DNA of 53,405 bases from the NCBI GenBank assembly GCA_020861095.1, contig JAJBTC010000207.1:1-53405 (forward strand), written 5' to 3'. The position numbers and the translations under genes are program-made. Origin of the DNA: Bacteroides sp. Its GTDB lineage: Bacteria; Bacteroidota; Bacteroidia; Bacteroidales; Bacteroidaceae. The notes beneath the pieces were generated by a model. That model was not told the origin of the DNA. It worked only from the letters and a program-made list of their open reading frames with translations, and ran no database searches. This document shows positions 1-9,243 of this stretch, one piece after another. Within the stretch, counting starts at the first letter, position 1. Every line of letters begins with the position of its first letter.

Positions 1-14
1 AAATGACCTATAGT

Positions 15-653
15 ATGAAAAAGATTTTGTTTTTGTTTGTATGTATCGTAGTATTCGCGTCTTGTAATACTACCAAGATCACCTCTTCTTGGAGTGTCCA
101 GAACCCACCTTCCGATATTATGAATAAGGTACTTGTGGTGGCTGTCATGGTAGACCGTGAGCAGAAAGACAGGATAGAACGTTCGATGGTAGAAGAATTG
201 CAAAAGTCTGGTATTGATGCCTATTCTGCTTTGGATATGTTTGGTCCGAAGAGTTTCAATGGCAACAACGAGGATCAGATCTCAGAAAAGTTGCGTGGTT
301 CCCAGTTCACTTCGGTGATGATCGTTTCGCTGATCAATAAAGAAAAAAATGTAAGATATGTTCCTGGTAGCTATTCGTATTACGGATCTCCTTACTATTA
401 TGGTTCCAGACGCTACTACAGAAGATATTGGGCATTGTATGACCAGGTATATACCCCTGGCTATTACACCACTTCTACCAATTATGTGCTGGAGGCTGAC
501 ATTTATACGGTGAATGATGATGATGAACTGATCTATTCTGCTCAGACCCGGAGTACCGATCCTTCCAACGCACATTCTCTGGCGGAGAGTTTCTCTAAAA
601 CCATTGTGACGGAATTGCGTGACAAGGGCCTGGTGCCTGACAGGCACAGGTAA
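15..653 (+). CDS. Putative outer-membrane lipoprotein, DUF4136-like
   Basis: A 212-residue protein whose N-terminus (MKKILFLFVCIVVFASC) is a lipoprotein signal with the lipidated cysteine at residue 17. I start it at this methionine rather than at the ATG 12 bases upstream because the signal peptide begins here. The fold looks like a DUF4136-type domain: an SSW motif after the cysteine, a hydrophobic strand (VLVVAVMV), and a long middle segment very rich in tyrosine (about residues 115-160). Function is unknown; surface or periplasmic-face anchoring is inferred. It is followed by a good terminator, so it ends its transcript. Its promoter lies outside the window. The DUF4136 assignment is by resemblance only. 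Confidence 0.75.
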   Translation: MKKILFLFVCIVVFASCNTTKITSSWSVQNPPSDIMNKVLVVAVMVDREQKDRIERSMVEELQKSGIDAYSALDMFGPKSFNGNNEDQISEKLRGSQFTSVMIVSLINKEKNVRYVPGSYSYYGSPYYYGSRRYYRRYWALYDQVYTPGYYTTSTNYVLEADIYTVNDDDELIYSAQTRSTDPSNAHSLAESFSKTIVTELRDKGLVPDRHR

Positions 654-687
654 GCTGTTGATCGGATTTTCATATGGAATACGGAGA

Positions 688-737
688 AGTCCGTACAGGG
701 ATGCAAACGTCTTTCGCACCTCTGTGCGGACTTTTTT
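688..737 (+). terminator. Rho-independent terminator after the first lipoprotein gene
   Basis: AGTCCGTACAG (688-698) pairs with CTGTGCGGACT (722-732), with one G-U pair, and is followed by a run of T (732-737). It lies 35 bases after the lipoprotein stop codon. Confidence 0.8.
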
Positions 738-863
738 CAGGAAACAGGATCGTTTTCGCGAACTCCAGGAACCATGATGTTCCAGACCGATGAACCTCTG
801 TTTTTCATTTTTCGTAACGATAAAGTTGCATAAAATGTAAAACTTCTGCTTTTCTTCTCCGGT

Positions 864-1016
864 ATGGCACTGATCCTGTCATTTGCTCTGCTTTGGCTAC
901 TTCTTTTTGTCATTTTTAATAAAGGATATGTTCTTTTGGGTCTTGCAGGGCTGTTGATAAAAAGCTATCTTTCATTCATCCAAATGACAGGGGTATACAT
1001 GGAAGTGATTGACTGA
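864..1016 (+). CDS. Possible small membrane protein (50 residues)
   Basis: A short frame from ATG 864 to TGA 1014-1016 encodes 50 residues, with two hydrophobic stretches (about residues 2-18 and 22-33) that could form one or two membrane helices. The open frame continues upstream of the ATG for 30 bases without another start. I see no promoter box or ribosome site, and the composition could also be that of a decayed membrane-protein gene. It occupies part of the 520-base gap between the first terminator and the YjbR gene; I see nothing else in that gap. Low confidence. Confidence 0.25.
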   Translation: MALILSFALLWLLLFVIFNKGYVLLGLAGLLIKSYLSFIQMTGVYMEVID

Positions 1017-1154
1017 CTTAACCCCTCTCAGGAAAGCGATCCAGCAACTGTTTTATAGGTGGATCCGGTTGGAGTAGATTTCTTTTTGTGCAGTAACATC
1101 AAATGGGCTGGTATTTCCTTGAAATCCTTTTGACGGTTTACAGGCGACTGAAGA

Positions 1155-1182
1155 GAGGGGTAGCTACCCATAGCTACCCCTC
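1155..1182. terminator. Hairpin overlapping the YjbR stop codon
   Basis: GAGGGGTAGCT (1155-1165) and AGCTACCCCTC (1172-1182) form a perfect 11-bp stem with a 6-base loop. The TAG stop of the YjbR gene (minus strand, 1174-1176) lies inside the stem. There is no strong T-run on either side, so it may stabilise the 3' end rather than terminate on its own. Confidence 0.5.
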
Positions 1183-1581
1183 GTTTGTATTTGTATGGGA
1201 AGGCAATTTGTGGTATTCTTCCTGTTTTTTGCGGGAGAGTGCTTTGACCACTTCATCTGCAGAGTGTAGTATCCGTTCTTTGAGCAGCGTGTCCGGAACG
1301 TCTGACCCCAGTGCTACTCCGATCCATTTGCCATCCGGACTCCGGGGTGAAATCATTATGCCCTCATATTGTTTGCATAACTGTGCGGAACAGGAAGGAT
1401 CGCATTTCATCCAGATCAGAAATCTTCCGTCTGACGGGTATATATCTACGTAGGCAAACATTTTCTCCATGATCTTGAATGCCAGGATATTTTCTGCTCC
1501 TCTGGCAAACTTAGTGAAAGGAAAACTTTCAGAAGATCCTTTTACAGAGAGGCAGTGTTCTCTCAGTTCCTCGATATTCAT
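1174..1581 (-). CDS. MmcQ/YjbR family protein
   Basis: A 135-residue protein of the MmcQ/YjbR family (double-wing CyaY-like fold, often listed as DNA-binding; the actual role is unproven). Family features are visible: the N-terminal MNIEELREHCLSVKG helix, the SFPF segment, KMFAYVDI, and the C-terminal half with WIGVALGSDVPDTLLKERI leading into the VVKALSRK helix. Length is normal for the family. A -7 box (TATCTTTG) lies about 45 bases upstream of the start. It is a single-gene transcript flanked by a hairpin at its stop codon. Confidence 0.85.
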   Translation of the reverse strand: MNIEELREHCLSVKGSSESFPFTKFARGAENILAFKIMEKMFAYVDIYPSDGRFLIWMKCDPSCSAQLCKQYEGIMISPRSPDGKWIGVALGSDVPDTLLKERILHSADEVVKALSRKKQEEYHKLPSHTNTNEG

Positions 1582-1625
1582 ATCCTTATTTTTTCAATGG
1601 AACAGGGTAAATAGTATTCTTTTTG

Positions 1626-1633
1626 CAAAGATA
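1626..1633 (-). promoter_or_regulatory. -7 promoter box for the YjbR gene
   Basis: TATCTTTG on the minus strand, matching the Bacteroidota -7 consensus TAnnTTTG, about 45 bases upstream of the start codon at 1581. A clear -33 TTG is not evident. Confidence 0.55.
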
Positions 1634-1723
1634 CAACTATTTCCATCATGGAGAGTAGTGTGTGATAACTTGTAATAGTATATACTGTCTGTAAAATAAT
1701 ACAAACTATCTTCTGTGGTTTAT

Positions 1724-2143
1724 TTATTTTAGGATATGAGAGATATCTTCTTTGATATGTACAGCCATACCCGTTACTATATATCTGTCGTAACTGGAAA
1801 CTTTGTTTTTATCTTTTGGTATTAGTTTGATATTCAAGTTAATAATTCCGTTAGCATGCTGGCTTATTAGTTTATTAGCCAATTTTTCGAATAATGTGTC
1901 TAAATCTGGAGCCACATATTCTTGTACAGTATTTTTTGTCCAACCTCCTCCGACTTCTGCCATCACAGATCCAATAGCTATGTAGTCGAATTTAATGTAA
2001 TCTGATTCTGTGACAAATATTCCTTTCCGGGTGAATGCTGAATAGTCTCCTATATAAGATTTATAATAGGGTGAAGGCAAGGTGAAGCAGGAAGATAGTA
2101 AAGAAATAAAAAGCAGTAATAATAAATAGTTTTTTAGTTTCAT
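1724..2143 (-). CDS. Hypothetical lipoprotein
   Basis: A 139-residue protein with a classic lipoprotein signal: a lysine-containing start, a leucine-rich core, then LLSSC with the lipidated cysteine at residue 19. The mature part has no family I recognise. It contains a tyrosine/serine-rich N-terminal stretch, a glycine-rich turn (VGGGW) near residue 68, and a C-terminal region with alternating hydrophobic residues that suggests beta structure (INLNIKLIP). It stands alone. Base composition is more AT-rich than the neighbouring efflux operon, which may mean a different origin. Confidence 0.7.
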   Translation of the reverse strand: MKLKNYLLLLLFISLLSSCFTLPSPYYKSYIGDYSAFTRKGIFVTESDYIKFDYIAIGSVMAEVGGGWTKNTVQEYVAPDLDTLFEKLANKLISQHANGIINLNIKLIPKDKNKVSSYDRYIVTGMAVHIKEDISHILK

Positions 2144-2267
2144 AGCCGTATGTTTTTATTTTGTATCGCAAATGTATACAATTTTTGCCTGTAACACATG
2201 AAACCTCTATTTTTTATTCTCTTTTTCTGAGTAAAAACGTATGGAAGAGAAATGTATGGAAAGTATA

Positions 2268-2315
2268 AAACAGGCTGTATCAAAATAGATTTTTATATTT
2301 TGATACAGCCTGTTT
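2268..2315 (-). terminator. Perfect 19-bp hairpin downstream of the RND efflux operon
   Basis: AAACAGGCTGTATCAAAAT (2268-2286) is the exact reverse complement of 2297-2315, with a 10-base loop. On the minus strand it lies 35 bases after the stop of the efflux outer-membrane gene and is followed by TTTTATACTTT, so it likely terminates that operon. The AGGCTGTATC core recurs in the hairpin at 23721-23755 and resembles insertion-sequence ends, so a mobile origin is possible. Confidence 0.7.
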
Positions 2316-2349
2316 GGTCGGAGCCACATTGTTCCGGAAAATGAGAAGG

Positions 2350-3735
2350 TCACTGTTCGCTGGTATCCTCCGGCAGTTCACGTCCTCCTCCCAGAGCGTG
2401 GTAGAGGCTGATCATTCCCTGTATCTCACTGAAGCGGTCAGCTACTCCTGCCAGTTGTGCCGAGAGCAGGCTCTGGCGGGCTGTGAGTATTTCCAGATAC
2501 GTGGTAGAGCCGTGTGTCATCAGCAGTTCTGTGCTTTCAAGTGCTGTTTCGAGCGAATGGATCTGCCTGACACGCAGTTCCTGTTTGTTGCGGGCAGTCT
2601 GGTACTGCGTCAGCGCGTCGTTTACTTCGGCACCCGCGTTCAGCAAGGTCTGCTGAAAAGAGAGAGCGGCTTCTTCCTGTTGTGCTTTGGAGATCTTCAC
2701 CTGTGCCAGGTTCACCCCCCGGTTGAAGAGCGGCTGGGTGAGCGAAGCCGTGGCAGTGAGCAGGAGCTTGCCCGGATTCACGATGTAGCTACCCGTGCTG
2801 TTGGTCCATCCGGCGAGCCCGCTGAGGTTGATGGCCGGGTAGAGAGCCGACCGGGCAGCGTTGGTAGCGTAGTGGGCCTGTATCAGCGAGAGCTCCGCAC
2901 TTCTCACGTCCGGACGATTGGCAAGCAGTTGCAAAGGCACTCCGGTAGTCAGTGCAGCGGGAAATTCCTGATCGTCCAGTTTTCCACGCCCGATGGTGTG
3001 GGGTGGTTCGCCCAACATCAGTGCCAGGCTATTCTCTACTTCGCTGATCTGCTGTTTCAGATCGTGCAGGGAGGCTTCGATGGCATAGTAATTGCCTTCT
3101 GTCTGTGCTACACCCGCTTCGGTGGTCATACCCGCCTCTTTCATGGCACGCATCGTTTCTACACTTTCGCGCCACGCGGCGGCGGTATGTTCACTGATCT
3201 CATACTGCTTGTCCAGCATCAACAGTGTATAATACAGGTTGGAGATCCCGGCGATCAACTGTGTGCGTACGGCCTGGCGGTATTCCTGACTTTGCAGGTA
3301 AGCTGCTTTGGAGCGTTTGCGGTTGCTGGTCAGTTTACCAAACACATCGATCTCCCAGCTGGCTGCTACGGGTAGCGTGTAGGTCCTGGAAGGCGCCGAA
3401 CGGTCGAAGCTGGTCAGTGATCCTTCGGGTGTAAGGTGCAGTGCAGGCAGATAGGCCAGTCTGGAGGTCAGCAAGGCCGCTTCTGCCTGGCGGATGCGCA
3501 GGTGAGCGATCTGCAGGTCGGTGTTCTGACGCAGTCCCTGCCCGATCAGTTGTTGCAGGCAGGGATCGGTAAAGAATTCCTGCCAGCAGATATCTCCTGC
3601 AGACAGCGTATCGTTGGTTTCATATTCCTCACCGAAAAGTCCGTCTGTCTGCACTTCCGGACGTTGGTAAGGTTTGTAGATACCGCAGCTTGTCATACAA
3701 GCCGCGATACTCAGGTATATCATTAGTTTCCTCAT
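2350..3735 (-). CDS. RND efflux outer-membrane lipoprotein, NodT/OprM family
   Basis: The outer-membrane channel of a tripartite RND pump, 461 residues. I choose the start at 3735, one base after the pump gene's stop, because it gives a clean lipoprotein signal with the lipidated cysteine in MTSC (residue 17); an ATG 30 bases further upstream would spoil the signal. Two repeated outer-membrane-efflux domains are visible, each with long amphipathic helices (for example LQIAHLRIRQAEAALLTSR and, in the second half, SLIQAHYATNAARSALYPAINLSG split around the repeat). The conserved LANRPDVR motif of the NodT family is present. It is the last gene of the operon and is followed by a strong hairpin. 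Confidence 0.93.
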   Translation of the reverse strand: MRKLMIYLSIAACMTSCGIYKPYQRPEVQTDGLFGEEYETNDTLSAGDICWQEFFTDPCLQQLIGQGLRQNTDLQIAHLRIRQAEAALLTSRLAYLPALHLTPEGSLTSFDRSAPSRTYTLPVAASWEIDVFGKLTSNRKRSKAAYLQSQEYRQAVRTQLIAGISNLYYTLLMLDKQYEISEHTAAAWRESVETMRAMKEAGMTTEAGVAQTEGNYYAIEASLHDLKQQISEVENSLALMLGEPPHTIGRGKLDDQEFPAALTTGVPLQLLANRPDVRSAELSLIQAHYATNAARSALYPAINLSGLAGWTNSTGSYIVNPGKLLLTATASLTQPLFNRGVNLAQVKISKAQQEEAALSFQQTLLNAGAEVNDALTQYQTARNKQELRVRQIHSLETALESTELLMTHGSTTYLEILTARQSLLSAQLAGVADRFSEIQGMISLYHALGGGRELPEDTSEQ

Positions 3736-3736
3736 G

Positions 3737-6700
3737 TTAGTTGTTCTGCTTTTTACGTTCTTCATTTTCTTCGATCTCTGCCTGTATCGCCCAATCGGGG
3801 TGGCGGTTGATCTCTACGGGGCGGATCTTCTCCTGCAGGTACTGGAACACGATAAACAGGGAAGGTACCAGGAACAGGAGGGCCAGTGTACCGATCAGCA
3901 TACCCCCTACGGCACCTGTGCCGAGCGAACTGTTCCCGTTGGCACCTACTCCGGTAGAGAAGACAAGGGGCAGCAGTCCGAATATCATGGTGAGGGCCGT
4001 CATCAGGATCGGACGCAGGCGGACCTTAGCCGCGGCCAGTGCGGCGGCGGCGAGTGACATGCCACTGGCGCGGCGTTCTACGGCAAACTCCGTGAGGAGG
4101 ATCGCTGTTTTGGACAGCAATCCGATCAGCATGATCAGTCCGGTCTGCAGGTAGATGTTGTTTTCCAGTCCCAGGGTTTTGGCGAAGAGAAAACTACCCA
4201 TCAGTCCGCAGGGAACAGACAGGATCACGGCGAAGGGGATCAGGAAACTCTCGTACAGCGCGCTCAGGATCAGGCAGATGAGCAGGATGCAGATGGCGAA
4301 GATGATCACCGTGGTGTTTGTACTCTGGCTCTCTTCGCGGGTGATCCCGGCAAATTCGTATCCGTATCCTTGTGGCAGTGTAGTTTCCGCGACTTCCCGG
4401 ATGGCCCGGATGGCATCTCCGGAGCTGTACCCGTCGGCAGCCTGGCCATTGACAGCGATGGAGGTATACATATTGAAGCGGTTGAGTGCTTCTGCTCCGT
4501 ATACTTTGGTCAGGTTGACAAACTGACTGATGGGTGCCATCTCTCCGTTGATCCGTACATATACCTGATCGAGCGACGCAGCATCGAGGCGGTATTCGGG
4601 TGCGGCCTGCAACATTACATAATAGATCCGGGAGAAACGGTTGAAGTCGGATACATAATGACCGCCGTAGTAAGCAGACAACGTAGAGAGGACTTCACTG
4701 GGCGAGATCCCTGCACGTTTGCAGCGCGCGGCATCTACCTCTACGAGCCATTGCGGATTGCTGATGCTGAACGAAGAATAGGCCGAGGCGATCTCCGGAC
4801 GTTGGTTCAGCGCGGCAATAAATTGCTGGGTGTAGCCATAGAATGTTTCCATATCTCCACCCTGGCGATCCTGGAGGTGCATATCGAATCCGTTGCCCGT
4901 GCCGTATCCGGTGATCATGGGCGGTGCCATGGCAAAGATGCTGGCATCTTTGATGTCGGCCGTGCGGCGGTACAGATCGGCAATGACGGATTTCACATCA
5001 TCGCCTTTTCCCGTGCGTTCGTCCCAGGGCTTCAGCTTGATGGTGATCATCCCATACGAAGGTCCCTGTCCGGCGATCATGGCATACCCGGCTACGCGCG
5101 AATAGGTCTGTACCTGCGGGATCTCACTGACCCGTTTTTCCAGTTCCATCATCACCTGATTGGTATGGTCGAGCGAACTGCCGGGGGCCGTGTTTACATT
5201 GACGAAGATACTTCCCTGGTCTTCATCGGGCACCAGCCCGGTCTTGGTATGGTTCATCAGTACAACCAGCAAGACGATGGAGGCGATCAGTACCGACCAG
5301 GTGAGCCAGGGACGCTTGATGAACAGGAATACGCCGTGCTGGTATTTGCGTACCAGGGCATCGAAGGCGGTATTGAAGGCCTTGCGGAAGCGGGCGGCGA
5401 AGTTGTTTTTCTCTTTTCCGTCTTCATCTACATAAGGTTTGAGCAGCAGGGCACAGAGGGCAGGCGAGAGGGTCAGGGCATTGACGGCCGACAAACCTAC
5501 CGCCACAGCCATGGTGATACCGAACTGGGTATAGAAGGTGCCCGAAGTGCCACCCATCAGAGAGACCGGAATAAATACCGCCATAAATACCAGCGTAGAG
5601 GTGACGATGGCAGAGCTGATCCCCTTCATGGCATCGTTGGCAGCCATATAGGAGGAGCGGTAGCCCACATCGAACCGTGCCTGTACCGCCTCCACCACAA
5701 TGATGGCATCGTCTACCACCGTACCGATGGCAAGTACCAGTGCGAAGAGGGTGAGCAGGTTGATGCTGAATCCGAAGAAAGAGAGGAAGGCAAAGGTCCC
5801 GGTCAGGGAGACAATGACCCCTACCAGCGGGATCAGCGTAGAACGCAGGTCCTGCAGGAAGATATACACGATCAGGATCACTAAGAACACCGCTTCCAGC
5901 AGGGTCTTGATCACTTCCCGGATGGAGGCAAAGAGAAAATCGTTGGCATTTCTCAACTCTATTACTTCGATCCCTGCAGGCAGGTCTTTCTGAGCCTCTT
6001 CGAGCAGCGCGTCGATCTCCCGGATCACTTCGGTGGCGTTGGATCCGGCGGTCTGGAACACCATGCAGGAAATACCGGGTTGGTTGTTGGTAGCACCTTC
6101 GTAGCTGTAGCTTTGTTCGCCCAGCTCTATGTCGGCAATGTCTTTGAGCCGGAGCAACTCGCCATCGGGCAGGGCACGGATAACGATGTCTTCAAACTCT
6201 TCAGGGGTCACCAGGCGACCCGAGTATTTCATGGTGTACTGGTAGGTCTGGCCGGCATTTTCCGAGAAGGCTCCGGTAGCCGATTCGATGTTCTGTTCGC
6301 TGAGCGCGGCAGTCACATCGTCAGGCACCAGCCCGTATTGTGCCATCACATCGGGTTTCATCCAGATACGCATGCTGTAGTCTCCTCCCATCACCACGAG
6401 CTCACCCACACCTGCTATACGCAACAACTGGGGCTGCAGGTTGATCTTGATGTAATTGCTCAGGAATTTGTTGTCGTAGCTGCCATCGGGACTGTAGAGG
6501 GAGAATATTTTCAGGATACTTGTCTGTCGTTTGATGGTCTGTACACCCACTTTAGTCACTTCCGAAGGGAGCGCTCCGGTGGCTTTGGATACTTTGTTCT
6601 GTACATTTACAGCTGCCATATCGGGGTCTGTGCCCTGTTTGAAGTAGACGTTGATGGTCACTGTTCCCGAATTGGTAGCGGAGGAAGTCATGTAGGTCAT

Positions 6701-6925
6701 GTTCTCTACACCGTTGATGGCCTCTTCCAGCGGAGCGATCACACTGTTTTGCAGGGTTTCCGCGCTGGCTCCCGGGTAGGAAGTCCTTACCATGACTGTG
6801 GGCGGAGCAATGTCGGGATACTGTTCCACGGGCAGGGTGGAAAGTCCGATCACTCCTCCCAGAACGATCACAATGGAGATGACCGCCGACAATACAGGGC
6901 GGTCGATAAAATATTTTAATGTCAT
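3737..6925 (-). CDS. RND multidrug efflux permease, AcrB/MexB (HAE1) type
   Basis: The inner-membrane proton-driven pump, 1062 residues, full length for the HAE1 family. It has the usual layout: TM1 at the N-terminus (after MTLKYFIDRPVLSA), a large periplasmic loop, TM2-7, a second loop, and TM8-12. TM4 carries the proton-relay aspartate pair in GTVVDDAIIVVE, and TM10 carries the partner lysine in LLSKTAILLTEF. It sits between the adaptor gene (30-base gap) and the outer-membrane gene (1-base gap), so the three are one operon. Substrate cannot be read from sequence; hydrophobic drugs, bile salts or detergents are typical for this family in gut Bacteroidales. Confidence 0.96.
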   Translation of the reverse strand: MTLKYFIDRPVLSAVISIVIVLGGVIGLSTLPVEQYPDIAPPTVMVRTSYPGASAETLQNSVIAPLEEAINGVENMTYMTSSATNSGTVTINVYFKQGTDPDMAAVNVQNKVSKATGALPSEVTKVGVQTIKRQTSILKIFSLYSPDGSYDNKFLSNYIKINLQPQLLRIAGVGELVVMGGDYSMRIWMKPDVMAQYGLVPDDVTAALSEQNIESATGAFSENAGQTYQYTMKYSGRLVTPEEFEDIVIRALPDGELLRLKDIADIELGEQSYSYEGATNNQPGISCMVFQTAGSNATEVIREIDALLEEAQKDLPAGIEVIELRNANDFLFASIREVIKTLLEAVFLVILIVYIFLQDLRSTLIPLVGVIVSLTGTFAFLSFFGFSINLLTLFALVLAIGTVVDDAIIVVEAVQARFDVGYRSSYMAANDAMKGISSAIVTSTLVFMAVFIPVSLMGGTSGTFYTQFGITMAVAVGLSAVNALTLSPALCALLLKPYVDEDGKEKNNFAARFRKAFNTAFDALVRKYQHGVFLFIKRPWLTWSVLIASIVLLVVLMNHTKTGLVPDEDQGSIFVNVNTAPGSSLDHTNQVMMELEKRVSEIPQVQTYSRVAGYAMIAGQGPSYGMITIKLKPWDERTGKGDDVKSVIADLYRRTADIKDASIFAMAPPMITGYGTGNGFDMHLQDRQGGDMETFYGYTQQFIAALNQRPEIASAYSSFSISNPQWLVEVDAARCKRAGISPSEVLSTLSAYYGGHYVSDFNRFSRIYYVMLQAAPEYRLDAASLDQVYVRINGEMAPISQFVNLTKVYGAEALNRFNMYTSIAVNGQAADGYSSGDAIRAIREVAETTLPQGYGYEFAGITREESQSTNTTVIIFAICILLICLILSALYESFLIPFAVILSVPCGLMGSFLFAKTLGLENNIYLQTGLIMLIGLLSKTAILLTEFAVERRASGMSLAAAALAAAKVRLRPILMTALTMIFGLLPLVFSTGVGANGNSSLGTGAVGGMLIGTLALLFLVPSLFIVFQYLQEKIRPVEINRHPDWAIQAEIEENEERKKQNN

Positions 6926-6955
6926 GCTTTTTTCTTTTTTACGGTTGGGATGAGG

Positions 6956-8068
6956 TTACAATCCGGCAGACCGGGTCTGGATCGCCACGCCGTCGCGGAT
7001 CAGTCCTACGCCTTCGGACACGATCACGTCTCCTTCACTGAGCCCCGACTCTACGATGTATTCCTGACCGTTGCTCAGTGGGGTCACTTCCACCGGAACA
7101 CGTCTGGGAGTATCTCCTTCTACCTTGTATACATACTTTTTATCCTGTATCTCCGTGGTCGCGATCTGTGGGATCACCAGGCAATTTTCCTGTTTGCGGG
7201 CAATCACTACATTGCCCGATCCGCCGCTATGCAGCAAACGTCCCTGGTTGGGAAATGCCGCGCGCAGGGATACACTTCCTGTGGTGGGGTCTATCACTCC
7301 GCTGATGGATTCGATGCGTCCCGGATGGCTGTAGCCGGAGCCGTCGCTCAGCAGGAGTTGCACATCTGGCATGGAGCGCAGGGCTTCGTCTATGGATCCG
7401 TAGCTGCGGGTCAGAGAAAGCAGCTGGTTCTCTGTCATGGAGAAATAGACATACATTTCCGAATTGTCCGAAACGGTGGTCAGGGGTTTGGGTATGGAAG
7501 CGCTTACCAGCGCACCTACCCGATGAGGCAACGTGCCTACCACTCCGTCGGAGGGACTGGTGACTACCGTATAAGACAGGTTGTTGCGCGCCGTCACCTC
7601 CTGGGCCTCGGCCTGGGCTTGTTGTGCTTTGGCGGTGAGCAGTTGGTTCTCCGCTGTCGAGAGGTCGAACTGCGACACCACATTCCGGTTGAACAACTCT
7701 TTTTTGCTGTCATAGGTCAGCTGGGCCGTAGACACAGCGGCCCGGGCCGCTTCCACGTTGGCCTGTGCCTGTTGCAAAGCAGCCTGGTAGGGTACCTGGT
7801 CTATGATAAAGAGCGTTTGTCCTTTCTTTACTTTTTCTCCTTCTTTCACACGCACTTCAGAGATAAATCCGCTTACCTGGGGCAGGATGTCGATGTCTTG
7901 TCGCCCGCGGATGGTTGCCGGATAGTGCTGGAAGAGTTCGCGCTCCGTACGGCTCACCCGCAGGGTGGCGTATTCGGCTACAGGCTGGGTGGCCTGTTCA
8001 GATTTGCATCCGGCAAGTATGGCTAAGCATACCCACATACATGTCGCTTTTACTGTTGATTTTTTCAT
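6956..8068 (-). CDS. RND efflux periplasmic adaptor, AcrA/MexA type
   Basis: A 370-residue membrane-fusion protein joining pump and outer-membrane channel. The N-terminus has a lipoprotein signal ending in LAGC (cysteine 21). The order of domains is standard: a lipoyl half-motif (DILPQVSGFISEVRVKEGEKV), an alpha-helical hairpin (about residues 100-160), the second lipoyl half (VTSPSDGVVG), then beta-barrel and membrane-proximal domains. It is the first gene of the operon. A -7 box lies 33 bases upstream and is divergent from the AraC regulator gene, which suggests that regulator controls the operon. Confidence 0.95.
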   Translation of the reverse strand: MKKSTVKATCMWVCLAILAGCKSEQATQPVAEYATLRVSRTERELFQHYPATIRGRQDIDILPQVSGFISEVRVKEGEKVKKGQTLFIIDQVPYQAALQQAQANVEAARAAVSTAQLTYDSKKELFNRNVVSQFDLSTAENQLLTAKAQQAQAEAQEVTARNNLSYTVVTSPSDGVVGTLPHRVGALVSASIPKPLTTVSDNSEMYVYFSMTENQLLSLTRSYGSIDEALRSMPDVQLLLSDGSGYSHPGRIESISGVIDPTTGSVSLRAAFPNQGRLLHSGGSGNVVIARKQENCLVIPQIATTEIQDKKYVYKVEGDTPRRVPVEVTPLSNGQEYIVESGLSEGDVIVSEGVGLIRDGVAIQTRSAGL

Positions 8069-8100
8069 TTTTTCTTTTTAACTGTATACATTTCCGGCTG

Positions 8101-8108
8101 CAAAGGTA
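8101..8108 (-). promoter_or_regulatory. -7 promoter box for the RND efflux operon
   Basis: TACCTTTG on the minus strand, 33 bases upstream of the adaptor start. It faces the regulator promoter at 8197, leaving under 90 bases for shared control. Confidence 0.6.
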
Positions 8109-8196
8109 CTTTCTGATCGGGGGCTGTTCTTTTTCAGAATGAGACCGATGTTGTTCATTTTCGGAAAAGGACACTGATTATTTAACATTTTACACG

Positions 8197-8204
8197 TACT
8201 TTTG
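8197..8204 (+). promoter_or_regulatory. -7 promoter box for the AraC regulator gene
   Basis: TACTTTTG, matching TAnnTTTG, ends 18 bases before the ATG at 8223. No clear -33 TTG at the usual distance. Confidence 0.5.
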
Positions 8205-8222
8205 TATCCAAAACAGAAATGA

Positions 8223-9056
8223 ATGGATGGTTTTTTTGATGGTTCGCAAGAACCTTTCCGGGTAGCAGAGTCTGATCTGGGAATGTTCCTGAGCCGGCCC
8301 TGCCGGTTGCAGTGGGGACTGGTTTTCCTGTGTCTCGGCGGCAGGGCTACAGTCTCTGTCGGAGTGATGAGTTATGACGTGAAGCTGCATACGAAAGTGA
8401 CCTTGTTGCCGGGTATGATCTTTACGTTGCAGGAGGCAAGCGAAGATTTCAGAGTGATCTTCGTTGCTTTCTCGCATCAGATGACAGACGAGATCCATTT
8501 CGGACTGGAACCCTCTTTTTTCTGCTTTCTGCGCGACAACCCGGCGTTTGATATGCCGGATGAGAAGGTAAAGAATTTATCGGGTACATTTATGTTGCTG
8601 AACGCTATGTATCAGGATCGGGAGAATTGTTTTCGTTACGAGATCACGCGTAACCTGTTGCAGTGTATGTTCTGGGACACGTACGATAAAACGCACCGCC
8701 AGTTCGAACACATGAAGAGCCATTCTACCCACCATTATATAGAGATGTTCCGTCGTTTTATTTCATTGGTCCATACGCATTCGCGGGAGCAGCGTGAGGT
8801 AGCTTTCTATGCCAATGAGCTTTGCATTTCTCCCCATTATCTGTCGTTTATTACCAAACAGATCACACAGACCAAATCGGCCAAGGACCTGATCAATGAA
8901 CATATCATTCTGGAGATCAAGGTGCTTCTGCAATCGACCCGACTCTCTATACAGGAGATCGCTCACCTGCTCAATTTTCCCGATCAGTCGTACCTGGGCA
9001 GGTATTTCAAAAGGTATACAGGGAAGTCGCCTTCCGGGTACAGGGGAATGATGTGA
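8223..9056 (+). CDS. AraC-family regulator, divergent from the RND pump
   Basis: A 277-residue one-component regulator. The C-terminal hundred residues form a double helix-turn-helix of AraC type: SPHYLSFITKQ in the first motif and IQEIAHLLNFPDQSYLGRYF in the second, ending with the typical FKRYTGKSPSGYR. The N-terminal 150 residues are a cupin-like sensing domain of the kind common in Bacteroidales AraC proteins; the ligand is unknown. Divergent orientation with under 160 bases between start codons makes the RND operon the likely target. The protein is a relative of the regulator at 28105, which sits in the same position beside the second pump. Confidence 0.9.
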   Translation: MDGFFDGSQEPFRVAESDLGMFLSRPCRLQWGLVFLCLGGRATVSVGVMSYDVKLHTKVTLLPGMIFTLQEASEDFRVIFVAFSHQMTDEIHFGLEPSFFCFLRDNPAFDMPDEKVKNLSGTFMLLNAMYQDRENCFRYEITRNLLQCMFWDTYDKTHRQFEHMKSHSTHHYIEMFRRFISLVHTHSREQREVAFYANELCISPHYLSFITKQITQTKSAKDLINEHIILEIKVLLQSTRLSIQEIAHLLNFPDQSYLGRYFKRYTGKSPSGYRGMM

Positions 9057-9158
9057 TTTACGATGTACGATTTGAATGATGGGTTAAGGAACGAAGGGGG
9101 ATTAACATTATTTATTTCTTTTGTAAGATCTGACAGGAGCTATATAGTACGATTTTTC

Positions 9159-9166
9159 TAATTTTG
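9159..9166 (+). promoter_or_regulatory. Candidate -7 box upstream of the acyltransferase
   Basis: TAATTTTG matches TAnnTTTG, about 77 bases before the ATG at 9244. Confidence 0.4.
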
Positions 9167-9243
9167 TGTGAAAAAGATTGTACCAAACACAGAAATTCAT
9201 CTTTTTCATTTATGTATACCCCACACTTAACACATTGCTACAC

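Noticed and set aside
3225..5884. Long plus-strand open frames opposite the RND genes
   Set aside because: They mirror the strong minus-strand efflux genes and show no family motifs.
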